NCBI RefSeq assembly: GCF_905220415.1 | Contig: NC_059546.1 | Span: 11,228,001-11,292,000, forward strand | DNA length: 64,000 nucleotides | Source of the DNA: Colias croceus | Lineage: Eukaryota > Arthropoda > Insecta > Lepidoptera > Pieridae | Direction of reading: 5' to 3' | In this document: positions 15,501 to 27,807 of the stretch, piece by piece | Numbering within the stretch: position 1 is the stretch's first letter | How the letters are laid out: each line of letters begins with the position of its first letter | The notes under the pieces: generated by a model | What the model saw: the letters and a program-made list of their open reading frames with translations, nothing else | Told to the model about the DNA's origin: nothing | The model's database searches: none | Translations under genes and position numbers: made by a program

Positions 15501-15935
15501 AATTACCACAATAACTGCCGCTATATCGCGCAATAAAACAAATGTTCGTCGGAGTGTCTCTTCGCGATGCAGGGAGCGCAGTGAGCGGGCGGCGAGCGGG
15601 CGACACGGCGACAGACATGGATACAAGGAAACACAATCAACGGAATGAAGAGCTTTATGTGCTCTCGGGAACACAATTTATATTTTTAATCTTTCCCTGT
15701 CTCGTTTCTGCGCGGCTCTAAGCCTCACTTCCGGGAAAAACTGTTTGAAATCAATTTGTTTTCAACACGCGCCAATTAATGTTGCCGTCGAGTCCTCTCT
15801 GTAATTAGATTTATAATCAGTAAATACATATACATAATTTTACAACAGTTAATAAAAATTATAACTTTTAATTCATTGTTGAATTGGAGAGCAGGTAAGA
15901 TATAAGAGAGCCCTTTAATTTATTGTTAAATCTTC

Positions 15936-16105
15936 TTATAATATAAAAATGAATCCCAAAATGTGTTGGTAAGCGCATAACTTGAGAACGGCTGAACCGA
16001 TTTCGTTAATTCTTTCTTTATTATATTCCTTGAAGTACGAGGATGGTTCTTATGTAGAGAAAACGTAAACATGTACCACGGGCGAAGCCGGGGCGGACCG
16101 CTAGT
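15936..16105 (+). repeat. Dispersed repeat ending gcgaagccggggcggaccgc
   Basis: The block ataaaaatgaatcccaaaat, cttgagaacggctgaaccg, then acgggcgaagccggggc and ggaccgctagt is a pattern I associate with lepidopteran non-autonomous elements ending CTAGT. No ORF. Confidence 0.5.
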
Positions 16106-16557
16106 ATCTAATAAATTTAACTCTAACTCAATTTGAATACCGTGAAACTTAACTTTTATTAAAGTGTCAAGTCACGAAATAGACACTTACCTTCTGTTAA
16201 TAAAGAAATTGTTCCTGCTTGTTGTGAACGAGGCCCCGCCGCCGCCTCTCGCAACTTCCCGATAGGCTGTCAGCGAATCCCGAAGTTTTTATTATTAAAC
16301 CGCCATCGCGTCGAGTTCAACACCTCTTATTACTTAACTGTCACCAGGCGCTTCAGCCGCCGGCAGCCCGCTCACTGGAACCTAAAACCTAGGTATTTCC
16401 TAGGTAGGAAAGGAGATTGAAATACGATGAGTGGTAGAAGATTAAGAAAGTGAAAAATAGTAAAATTTATTTATAAATGTAGGTAGGATAATTAATATTA
16501 TTTATTTAAATGTTGACTCTACTTCCCAAGCACGTAATAGTTGTAGATAACTCTTTA

Positions 16558-16581
16558 CATAATATTATATATAATATTATG
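16558..16581. repeat. 24-bp perfect AT palindrome
   Basis: cataatattata followed by its own reverse complement; self-complementary over 24 bases. Confidence 0.8.
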
Positions 16582-18671
16582 GATACAGATAAACATACGG
16601 AAGATTTATTAATAATTATTTCGTTTGTTTGATTTATTAATAATCATTTTCGTTTAAAATGTACGGGATTTCCCGTTGTACGGTGAGCTTTATTCTGAGA
16701 TGAGGCGTAACTTATACAATAAAGTTTAATGCTGTTTCAAACAAACGTTGTAAAAGCGATTCGTATTACTTTTATACAACCATCAACATTTCTACCAATA
16801 TGAATACGTTTACACCTTTAAGAGGAAAGATTTTCATTTGCCGATTATTTTTACAATATTTTTTACGTATAACAAGTTTACATGAGTTTTATTGTTTGTG
16901 TGTACAACGTATCGTTTGGTATCAATTGGAACACCGTCTTTAGCTGTAAGTGGCAACACTCAACGTAGGTAAACTTAACCTGAATCAACGTTACGCTTCC
17001 CCCCCCCCGCGCCCGGCTCCCCGCCCGCGCGCTCGCAGCACGACGCGGACGCGCTCGAAAGCAGCGGCTGCGTCACGTCAAACCTGGGAAATTCGATTGT
17101 CTCGAGCCGAGCCGACACTCCTTTGTACTTTATCATTATCTTCGAGCTCCAATTTGGACATTTTCAACGAATTCCACCTTCTAAGAACAGGTTGTAACCG
17201 CGTAATTATGCCTTTTAGGCTGAAGCTGAACGTAAAATGTCGTTTTTATTTACAAAGGAGATGTTTTGTGAGAGGAGGTTTTGTACGACGACGTCTTTGT
17301 ATAATGTTTGACAACAAAGAAGAAAATGAAATTTGAAACTGCTTTTTAACTTAGTTTTGAATAAATACACTTATTTTACATGTTTAAGTAGTTTCTTTAT
17401 TAGTATTTCTTGATCGACCAAGCTTTTCTCAAAAACTTAGGGGTTACATTGTACAAGTATTCGATTCATTCTTTTTGATGTGACAACGTCTTATAATTCG
17501 ATAAAGCAGGCTGCACGCACGAAAAAACATGACTCATGCGGCGTTACCTCGCTCTTACTCATCTGAGGCGTTCCATGTAAGGCTTGAAGTGCAAGCGAGA
17601 GCGCGGAACGAGCGACAAAGAAGCACAATCCGACGTTGTCACGTTCAATTATCGTCAGTAAACCGACTTTACAGACAACCAATTTTTTTTTACTTTTAAC
17701 ACTGCGAGTAGGTACTACTCATTTAGGCAATATGGTATAATCTAAGTTACGTTATGTGGATGTACCTTCGACTACCGCGATTTAGCAGTACCTATCCAAC
17801 AAGGCACGTTATAACAACCGTCAGTTTGATATCTCCGACATTGTTACATCAGCCTGCAGCTGCAGCGAGCCGGGCGCGGGTTTATCCCGTTTATGATAAA
17901 GTGACTTCAATCTCTCCTGACAAATGTACTTTTACGACGCAACTTACTTAAATGAGTTAAGTTTCAACTGTCTGCCGTCTCCGAGATACCTCTTTGTATA
18001 CCGGAATATCGTTTAAATATATTATGTACATTTCTTTGCATCCTGCAATTGAGAACATTCGGAAACTTTCGACAAGTTATCCTCAATTATAACTGAGTAG
18101 TAAGCTTCTGAAGCGCAATAATTGTTCACGTATTAAACGTTTTCTTATCGGAAGTTTCATTATCTCTTAGCAATAAATAGCAATAATTCCTGGGGCATTA
18201 TGAAGTCGCACTCAATAAAAGCGAGGTCGATAAAGCGGAAGAACATAATCCGACCCGACTCCACAAAGCTTAATGAAGAAGTTAAAAAGCCCAACGACTC
18301 CGTGACGACCACGACGCGAATATTAATGCGCGGCTTTAATTGTTATCGCCGGCTGTAAATGTATTAATGTCCCGTTTAGTGCTTTTCAGATTACTTTGTA
18401 TGCAAAATGTGTCGCGAAAATGTTCATTAACTATGAAATTATTTGTGGGAAAAGTAATAATTTCTTTTATGGTGTTATGCGGTTTTATGAATAAAATATA
18501 AACGCGATGAGAATAATCATTCAAAGTTTCTTTCAAACGAGTTATTTTTATACGCAACATGAGTTTCTTAGAAAGAGAGTAATTTGCTTCCTTCTAGGAA
18601 CAAGCATTTAACACGCAAAAGGACAAAAACCGACACACACACTCTTTATGATGATAGTCAGTTTCCCACAC

Positions 18672-18692
18672 TGTCTCACGTATCGTGAGACA
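18672..18692. repeat. 9-bp perfect hairpin (tgtctcacg-tat-cgtgagaca)
   Basis: Inverted repeat with a 3-nt spacer; function unknown. Confidence 0.6.
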
Positions 18693-19790
18693 AAGGAGCA
18701 GAAAATAATTTCATATAATAATCAGTATTTTTATAATCAAATAAAACTTAAATCATCATTTCATTTGACTTGGTCCTTAATACTTAATTGTTCAAAAGTA
18801 CATTTGAAAAATAAATAGGTAATAAAAACAAATCTCTCAAAAAGTCGATTAAATGCAGAAATTGAACAGACTAGCAAGTGAAACCGTACCAACCGTACTC
18901 TACCGAGTCCCATATAAACTGAAAGGAAGATAAAGTTGTGCATTAAGTCCATTGCTATAAGCCAGGTTTTATTGGAGTCCATTCAGCAGATTCCGCTGCA
19001 GCTAGTCGCGAAGACGTGCGCAGATATACAATGCTTTGAGATGAGTTGCGGTCTATTAGTGCTGCTTGCTTATAATTGGTGCTTTAAAACGTGCGAAACC
19101 AATTTCGCGATGAAACAATTGGCTTTGATATTATAGTGTCGTAATAATGTGCCAATTGGGAAATAAATTGCTTATATTATGTGACTTGTATGAATAAGGG
19201 TTTAACAGTAAAATATATATTCGATTCGCCTTCAATCAGTTATCAATAATTAAATGGTAAGAACTACGAGTTTTTGGACAGAGCGCTTAAAACTAACAAC
19301 TAAATTTCGATGCGGTGGGATTGCGGTCATATTCTACAAAAAGCAATTTAAATCAAATGAAATGTGTTCAATAGCGCGTAGCCAGGATATTTTCAATAGT
19401 AGCGCATAGCTGAAGAAATCACACACGCGCGTAATTTCCGGCCGTTCTGCCCGCTGAGGCCGCTGTGCCGATCGCATGATTACATGTGATATATAAAATT
19501 GCGAAACGCATTTAGCCCCCCGGAGCTCCCTGCCGCAGGGTTGGCAACATTGCTGTTTTCACAAATTTAATACATATTTACTTTTATAACGATAGAGCAA
19601 ATAAGTAAAACAAAGTGTCTGCCAATTCCTGTTGTAAAATTGTAGCCTATATGCATATGAGGCCTATTATGGCCTTCTCTGTACATGTCAATGAAGTTAT
19701 TTAATCATAAAATATTAAAAAGACCATATTTATTGAATTATAATCAGAGATCTTTTTTTAACATATTTACTCATATAGGGGAACATATTT

Positions 19791-19829
19791 ACACACACGC
19801 ACTCACACACACGAACACACACACACACA
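19791..19829. repeat. (CA)n microsatellite
   Basis: Imperfect CA repeat (acacacacgcactcacacac and onward). Confidence 0.8.
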
Positions 19830-22224
19830 AACTGCATGCCCGAAATGTTATTTTTAACCTCAATTAGTTCTTAATGATTCTCTATTTTATAAATTTATGT
19901 AATAGTATATAGTTAAAATTAACAATACTGGCTAAGTCTGGAGAGGAAGGCGTCGATCGTCTCTATCGTCTCTAGCACAGGTATATTCCTAGTTGAGGCG
20001 ATCGTGTCTAAATTGTTTTTGTTTGTATGTATTGTTTCTAAATAAAAGTTTTTTTTTTTTTTGTTAAATACTGTATTACAATGGAAATACCAAATCCAAC
20101 TGTATAACACTCTTATTGGTCAAAAAGATTTATTTTTGTTAAAATAAAGAGTACCAGTCATGTATTGTGGTAAAAGTAATTGTCGTGTGGTAGCCCTGCG
20201 AGCCGCCCTGCTGTCTCCGCCCCGCCCCTCACCGCGAGGCGCCTCACCCCCGCGCACTCCTCGCAGATAATTCCGTTTAGGCAGTTTTCCGCGTGCCTGC
20301 GCTTCCTCGTCACAGCCTTATAAGTGTTGGGAGCTCGAGCCGTTTCATATTAGACGTTTTATAAATTGAATAATAAATGCCGTCCCGAAGATCAAAGAAT
20401 CGCTTTGAGATACACATGTATATCGCTTTAGTTAAATCTTTTGAGCAGAGCGTTTTAATTTATGTTATTAAGGTACTTTTTTGTTAATTAAAGTGTTATA
20501 TAATACAACCATGACATTACGACTACTCCTTGTCGCTTAATAAAAACAAAATAAACATTATTGTAACTGTACTGCATTACTACTTTCATAATTATGTCAT
20601 CAGCATCAATAATTATAATAAATGACAACCAATCGTTGAAGATGTGTGAAGCATTTCAAAATCATTTAACTATTTTTTCTAAACAAATAAACAGATAAAT
20701 TATTATCCGTACCACTTAAGGGTGAAACCTGAAGGTAGTAAAAGCATAAGCAAAGTAATTCTATAAAATATTTTATAATACAGCCACCCACGCTTATCTC
20801 GCTCGCAGAACTCCAATCGCGCATTCAACACAATGCAAGTCATAAAACAAAGTACTCAGAGGATTTCGCGGCAAATCTCCCAAATTAAGTTGGAGTCCCT
20901 CGCGCCATGCAAATGTATGCAGACACCAGAAAACACGCGTCAAGTGCCTGCCCCCCGCGCGCACGCCAAAACTTGCTCTAATCCTATCGGTTTAAAGTTC
21001 CTTTTGCACTTCCACAGCGTTGCAGGTGGATTCGATTCCCCGAGGACGTTATATTTGAGATGCTCGAAGTACTCACCTCTCGTGAAAGCTTGTGGATAAG
21101 TCGCAGTTTACTTTACGTGTTAATGTTTCGGTTTTCTTGACACTTGACAAATGCTGTTTGCATTTGAGTGTCCTCTTTGCATTTCCCTCCATGAGGTATA
21201 CTTCTCGTGTTCAGAGATTTAATTAAAAGAAAATCAAATTATGTACTTTCTTTTGGTTGGCAAATACAGCACCAAAGTTATGTTAGTAGCAAAAACTTAC
21301 TGCGCCTTTTACAGTCACTGTTCACCTTTTCAGATCCATTAGTGCCCCGTCAATTTATTATCGTGAAAATAAATCAGAGAGAGAAAGGTCCGGTGTAGTT
21401 GACTTTAGCTATTATATCCATGTATGCCATTTCAAAGTTTTTTTAGATCATAACAGACTGTATGTGTTTCAAGAAGCGTCCTTCAAATGCCATAGGAATC
21501 GGATGCTTTCATACAAAGAGTTGTTCCTTACAAAAGCTGTAGACTCGGCGACTGAATGGTAATCAGTGCAGCCCAGGGAATTCGATTCATTCGACTGAAA
21601 CCAATGATTCTTAATACATTAGTTACGTACGTAGCTAGTGCGCAGTATCGTTGGCTGGATTCTATTGAGTATTATCAACAAAAACTATTTTTATAAATAT
21701 TTCTTTCTTTACTCTTTACTTGACTTTATAATAGTTTTAGTTTTATGACGTATCCAGGTAAGATTGACTAGAAAAATACAAAATTATGAATAAGATCACA
21801 TCAGTGGAGTCTTGCGAGTCACGCGGCTCACATAATGCTCTTAATCAAATTTATTACAGGCTACTCATTTGTGCAATAAGCAGTGAACTTCATATCAAAT
21901 ATGCGGGACATGGGTTTTTGCTTTATATTGAATATCAAAGTTTCTTACAGGAAGTTTAATGAATCTATATAATTGTGAAGGCAGGATAAATCATAGCAAT
22001 GGCAGCAAGAGGAGTCCCAGGCAAGGGGAGACGTAATGAGTCGCTTGTATTCCTCCTGCGCCACACCGCCACACCTCGGCAAACATCCTCCCGGGAGCCA
22101 CTGTTACAGGCACGGTTTTTTTAACCAAATTAATATTTTGCATCTAACAGAGAGATATATTTATAAACTCATATTTGATGAGATGAGATTTGTTTTTGTT
22201 AATTTATAAAAGAACACTGTCGAA

Positions 22225-22284
22225 TTAGGTTAGAATCCTGTAATGATAGTAAGTTCTATGTGATGTAAATAAATAAATAAATAA
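22225..22284 (+). repeat. Retroelement-like tail with (AAAT)n
   Basis: ttctatgtgatgtaaataaa extends into about five AAAT units. It looks like the 3' end of a truncated LINE or SINE; no coding part is left. Confidence 0.35.
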
Positions 22285-24050
22285 ACAGAACAGCCAAAAG
22301 AACACCTCGATCACTCACTGAATAATTATTTCTCACAATTTTATACTAAGACTATCTTGATTTAACTTAGGGCTTTATGTGAAACAGCCACGCATTCGAT
22401 TTGGTCAATATTCTTTTCTTCCGTAAATTTTCATTTTTCGAGTTAAAATATATATTTTTGAATAGGATACCATAATAATCGGATATACGCTAAGCTAATA
22501 TTTTTGTAAAGTTTGTACATTTTATAGAAGTATAACGCAGCGCCGGCCGCTGAAAGAGAATAGCCGTTTCAATGAACTTTGACGATGTGCTCTGGAACAC
22601 CCCACACTCGGTTGGAATACAATCGATTTTCCATTATAATAGTCTATATTGAGCTGAATTTCATAAATTTATTGTTATTGTCATCTATACGGTGGCGTGA
22701 CTCGTCTGCTTTGGTATTTTACGATTTATTTTTAGTTTAAAATCGAAAATTTCAAATATTTTCCCATGCAATCCATTTTAAGCATTTTGTAGAATTTCTT
22801 GCCGATTCTTTCAATATATTTTAAAAAACCTCAATAATTTTAAGTGCCATTTAAGTTCTTTCTTATTTATTAAGAACATATAATACAATTTAGTCTCTAA
22901 ATTGGTAATGAAACATTGTGATTGGCAAGGAGCGCCATACAAGGCGTGGGGCCGCTGGTTTCAGTGGAGGCAAAAAGCTGCCCCGAGTGCACACCTCCGT
23001 GTTTTTGTGCTGTTTGTCCATTTACGTAGTGCCAGAAGAAATGGAGAGGTTGTCAATTTAATTCGATTGTGAATCAGTTTTATTTTTAGTTTATAATTGA
23101 ATTAAATACGCACTGGTTGTTCAAGGGAATGGACGTAGGCAACCACATAGATCGGACAAAACCTTATTTTTAATTTATACTAGAATGCTGTATATGCGGC
23201 GATGATCACAAACTCGTGTTCATAATTATAATTCACAATACAATATGATTGACAATATTTATTTCCTAAAATAAATGTTTTGTCTATCGTATATTTTTCT
23301 AGAATGCTACAATATAATATACCTATTTACAGGCTACATTAAGTGAATGACGAAAATTAGAATATCTAGCCTCGGGTCGGGCGTCACTCGTATAGTGTAG
23401 CGAATGAGTAGTGTGTACCGTAAAGTAGCATCAATGTATGCAGTCCACGTGTCGTCCCGCGCCCGGGCCCGTCCCGGCGCCGGCTCGCCGACGTGTCGGA
23501 GTCGTATCGCACACGCGCGTGTTATTGATGATCGCATAAAAACCCTCAACCCTTCAGATTTGCACACGAACAGATTACATATTCCTAAAATATGAGAGCT
23601 TACACGGAGCGTGCCGTGTGGGGGAATACGTCGCACTATCGTGATTACATTTTCAAACAAAAACTCTTCCTGACGTGTCCGTAATCTATTACGACAAATT
23701 GCATACTTCAAAGGGACAAAGGAAGTGGAAATATTTAAACGGTCGCGACAAAATGGTATTTCTTAATTCATTTTAGTCACAATTGGGCTTTCCCATTGTT
23801 GCGTTCCGATTTAATCTGCGTACAAGTATCCGCTGCATTACCTACTTTATTTACTTAGGCGTTTCCACCCTCTCTGTTGAACCAGTATTTCGTGCTACTA
23901 ATGTCTTTATTTGCGTGAAAACAAAGCCATTTATGACTGCGCATAGAAATCCTTTGACAGGAAAAACTTTTGCTATATTTTTGCTCTTTTGATTCACTTC
24001 ATGCTCATGGTAGACTGGGATAGAAGCCTTTAAAAATAATAAAAAGATAA

Positions 24051-24256
24051 AAAAAATCGCAGTCGGATGAAACCCATTAGACAAGGAGGGGAATATGATG
24101 AAAATAAAAGGAAAAATAAATTACGGTCAATCCGAGTTCGGGAAGTGTCCCGTGTCCCAGTGTCCCGAACTCGGATTGACCATAATTTATTTTTCCTTTT
24201 ATGGTCATCATATTCCCTTCCTTTTCTAATGGGTTTCATCCGACTGCGATTTTTTT
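24051..24256. mobile_element. Foldback element with ~93-bp arms and 19-bp loop
   Basis: The left arm from aaaaaatcgcagtcggatg to ggtcaatccgagttcggga (ends 24143) pairs with the right arm starting tcccgaactcggattgacc (24163) and ending cgactgcgattttt. The spacer 24144-24162 contains two GTGTCCC-type units. This is nearly one complete hairpin, as in foldback MITEs. Confidence 0.75.
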
Positions 24257-25594
24257 TTGTTTCAAAAATTATCCACTCTAGCCTATGAAGGATATTTGCT
24301 GCTAGAAAGTTGACGTGTTTTCACTTAAAAAAGACAATGTTTTTTCATAATTAATTATTAATTTTATTTCATGATTTAATTATGATTTTTGTGAACGACA
24401 AACGACATCATAGAAGTACTTTTTAAATAATAATAAAGTATAGAAAGAAAGTATCTACTATACTTAGTCATAATATATTATTGTGCGATCGGATATCACT
24501 TTAATGTATTAGAATACACCATTTAGATAAATGAAAACAAAATGTACGTTAAACAAAATACACAAATCAGAGTTCAGATAGGTAAAACATCTATTTTCGG
24601 GTTATTTATTCGACATAAATATGTAAATATCAATTGGAGAGTGACCACCCGCGACGCAGAAATGTGTCCCCGAGATGGGACTCAATGGCGACCTGATAGC
24701 GACAAGCGACAAACTGACGTTTAGTGCGGCCCACGACCCACGGCTGAAACATCACTCCACTAAACTATTACACTATTTTTTCTGCTTTTATAAACACTAC
24801 ATCTCATAAATGTTATCAAATCGCAAATAAAGACGCTTTACATAGAGTCACATTTAATTTTCAACTATGATTTATGCAAAGTAAATAGATAGGTACCGAT
24901 TTTTAGAATTATTAAAATTGTAATCAGTCGGCCTGAACCTTTGCGTGTTTAACAGAAGTTTTACTTTGTTTCACGTGCTTTTTACATTAAGAAATCAACT
25001 GACGACATTCAATCATACAATCATCGCAAAATACAATTGAACACAATATCATAATAATGCTAGTAAGGTTTTAAAGAATTTATATGTACCTATTGTCTCC
25101 CATAAAAAGTATAAATTCCAAATATAAATTTCCACCAAGAATTCATAACATTCGTATCATAAAATATATACAAATGAAATCAGTCATAGTCAAAGCTACA
25201 GTAATCACGCAGCAGAAGATGAAGCCCATCTTGGAACATTCTCAGCGGATGGAGCGGAGCGTGGGCGGAGCGAGGGCGGACAAAAGCATCGGATTCTCAT
25301 TACGTGTGTAATGATCCAATAAATGTGAGATATGAATTTTTAATATCACATATCTACCTGCAATCTCACGTCCGCGTCGATCGAATACTGATAATTGTCT
25401 GTACGCTCGATCATAATTACATTCTAAACCGGCTATGTTTAGAAAATTAGTGAATAATCCAAGGAATGATCTATAGTCTATTTTAGTCTTTTTGCTTTTT
25501 CCCTTCGGTATCAAACAAAAACTACATTTACGTGCACAGTGTCCAGGGGGAATTCCATTCATTGGTTGAAAGTTGTGAAACGTCTGTTATCTTA

Positions 25595-26164
25595 ATAGTT
25601 CAGGATACATCGCCCATTTTTGCAAGTGACTACTATCAAGCTGATTTTCCGTTTGTAGCTTTATTTTGATGAGACACCGAATAATTTCGTGTACGAAACT
25701 CTCGATTGTGGTAGCTAACAGAGATAACAAGGATAAAATTTTTTGATTTGATGGTTCTCAAATATTTATTACGCAATTTGTAGGACAATATGTCTGTTGA
25801 ATTATATAAACATTAACTAAGTGAAAACAAAAAAATCAGCTTGTTAGTAATCATTTATGATGACCTCGTTATCGATACACTTTGGAAAGGGGGACTCTTT
25901 GAACAAACCATAGATTTTGTAGGACAAATATTTTTTCGAATAATTTAGGTAATTATCTTGAGATTGAACAAAAAAAAATTCAGTTAGTAATAAATATTTG
26001 AGAACTATCAAATCAAAAAATTTTATCCTTGTTATCTCTGTTAGCTACCACAATCGAGACTTTCGTACACGAAATTATTCGGTGTCTCATCAAAATAAAG
26101 CTACAAACGAAAAATCAGCTTGATAGTAGTCACTTGCAAAAATGGGCGATGTATCCTGAACTAT
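25595..26164. mobile_element. Foldback MITE with two 178-bp inverted arms
   Basis: Left arm 25595-25772 and right arm 25987-26164 are reverse complements with few mismatches, both reading tcgattgtggtagctaacag and ttgcaagtgactactatc in the shared orientation. The 214-bp centre has two tttgtaggacaa motifs. No coding sequence is present. Confidence 0.8.
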
Positions 26165-26258
26165 AAAGTTTCTTTCAAAACTTAAACAATGCATTTAAAG
26201 TTGTTGTTCTTTGTTCCAGGTAAAAGCTTCAGCGAAGATCGCATCGATACGTGCTGAC

Positions 26259-26281
26259 GTGTGTGTGTGTGTGTGTGTGTG
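26259..26281. repeat. (GT)n microsatellite
   Basis: About 11 GT units adjoining gttcgtcgg. Confidence 0.85.
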
Positions 26282-27807
26282 TTCGTCGGTGAGGGTAGGT
26301 TTGTGAGACTCCTGAGAGTTGAGCTACCCGCAGTTACTCGATTGGGGCAATTCCTAGTCCATGTAGAAAGACTACAGATACGATGAAAGTTAAATAAATT
26401 TAGAGATTTAATTTACACGGTTTACAGGGCAGTGTTGAAGTATCGAATTTTTCGGATTATAGGGTGCTGCCTAGAAATCCTCTTATAGTCCGGATGATTT
26501 GTTTCATAAATTTAATAAATGAAATGGAAAGAAGTCAAAATCATGTACCTAACGCAATCAATTCAGCATGCGTGTAAAGCTGCTATAAGGAGTTAACTCG
26601 AAAGTGGTAAACAACCCCTTTCGCCGGCCGCAGCACAATAAATATAATTAGTGCGATGTTATCGATACCGGGATTCATTTGATCGATGAGATAACGAGTA
26701 GCTTATTCACGCTAATGAGGAGTCGTTACTTAGCTCACTACACTTCACTGCCGCATATCATCGAGATTGCGATTGTGAGCTCTCTTCACGAGCATCAATT
26801 GCTCCCACAGCATAGACTTTCGCTTTCTATGAGAAGAGGCAAAATATGTGTAGTGATTTAATAATGGATCAATTATTATAATACGTCGTAACTAAAATAT
26901 TAAATTCGTGATGTTTAAGACACATTTTACCAGACAAAAAGATATAAAACCTGTACACAGCTGTAGAGAAGTCGAATTAAGATCAGAAGACGATAAATCT
27001 TAAATTAGAATGTACTAATTATGAATAATGTCTGGCCAAACTTATATACGTATAGTAACCTAGCGCTACATCTTACTGCATATTACATGTCGCGCGTGTT
27101 AAACCCAACAAGGAACGTTCGATCACAAGTTAGCCTGAGGCTGTCGAAGTGGATAAAGCCAACTGTTGTTAGTTGCGACTTGGGCCCAACTTGTCGCGCG
27201 ACGTGTCCCAACTCCCCCGTACTTGGCTGCGCTTCCCGGCCCAGATATCGCCTCCATATTGTTACAAACTTGTAGCGAATCATGCGCTATTGCTGCACTG
27301 CTGATTCTTCAATCTATAAAGCTTATTATAGATTCAAAGAATACATTGTAATATGGTGGATAAGCATGATCTGATTTACCTACCTACACCAAAAAGGTAC
27401 CTATAGGATATTATGATGGTCTACAGCGGTTACTTACAAACATAATCAAACTCGAGTTTAGACTCGCTCGCTACATTCTTGTACAATTCGATAAGTGATA
27501 CCGATATGAAGTGCAGCTGCTGCATTCATAGCATTATACATGAAAAGATTAGATCTGCCTAAATTAGATCCAATATTAATAACAACATGTACACGATCTG
27601 CCCGCCACCCGCCAGCCCACCCTCAGAGCCGCGCATCTCTCTTATCACTCGCACGATTTGATCGAACACAAAGAATACACTCGGCCTCCGTCTGATATCT
27701 ATCACAAATTAATTCCATTCGAGATTAGCTCAAAATAACGATAAGATACGTCGGGCCCCAGAACTTTTTAATAACCTTTGATCAGATAAATATTTCATTT
27801 AATATGA
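26282..27807. other. Non-coding region, nothing recognised
   Basis: No domain-bearing ORF. GC-richer patch near 27160-27240 gives overlapping short ORFs on both strands with no signature. Confidence 0.55.

Larger units (their letters stand above)
12516..24050. other. AT-rich non-coding region, no gene supported
   Basis: Contains the listed repeat at 15936, the palindrome at 16558 and the CA repeat at 19791. CpG-rich islets lie near 13860-13965, 16995-17060, 20205-20300 and 23450-23520. ORFs crossing the islets (such as 16950-17336) are low-complexity Arg/Pro/Ser frames. Confidence 0.6.

Noticed and set aside
16950..17336. 128-codon ORF beginning with an RNQR/Pro-Arg-rich stretch
   Set aside because: It crosses a CpG islet with a poly-C run; composition shifts sharply within the ORF and no family is recognisable.
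24067..24288. Similar ORFs on both strands (MKPIRQGG and MKPIRKGR)
   Set aside because: They result from the foldback element's inverted arms, which encode nearly the same peptide on each strand.
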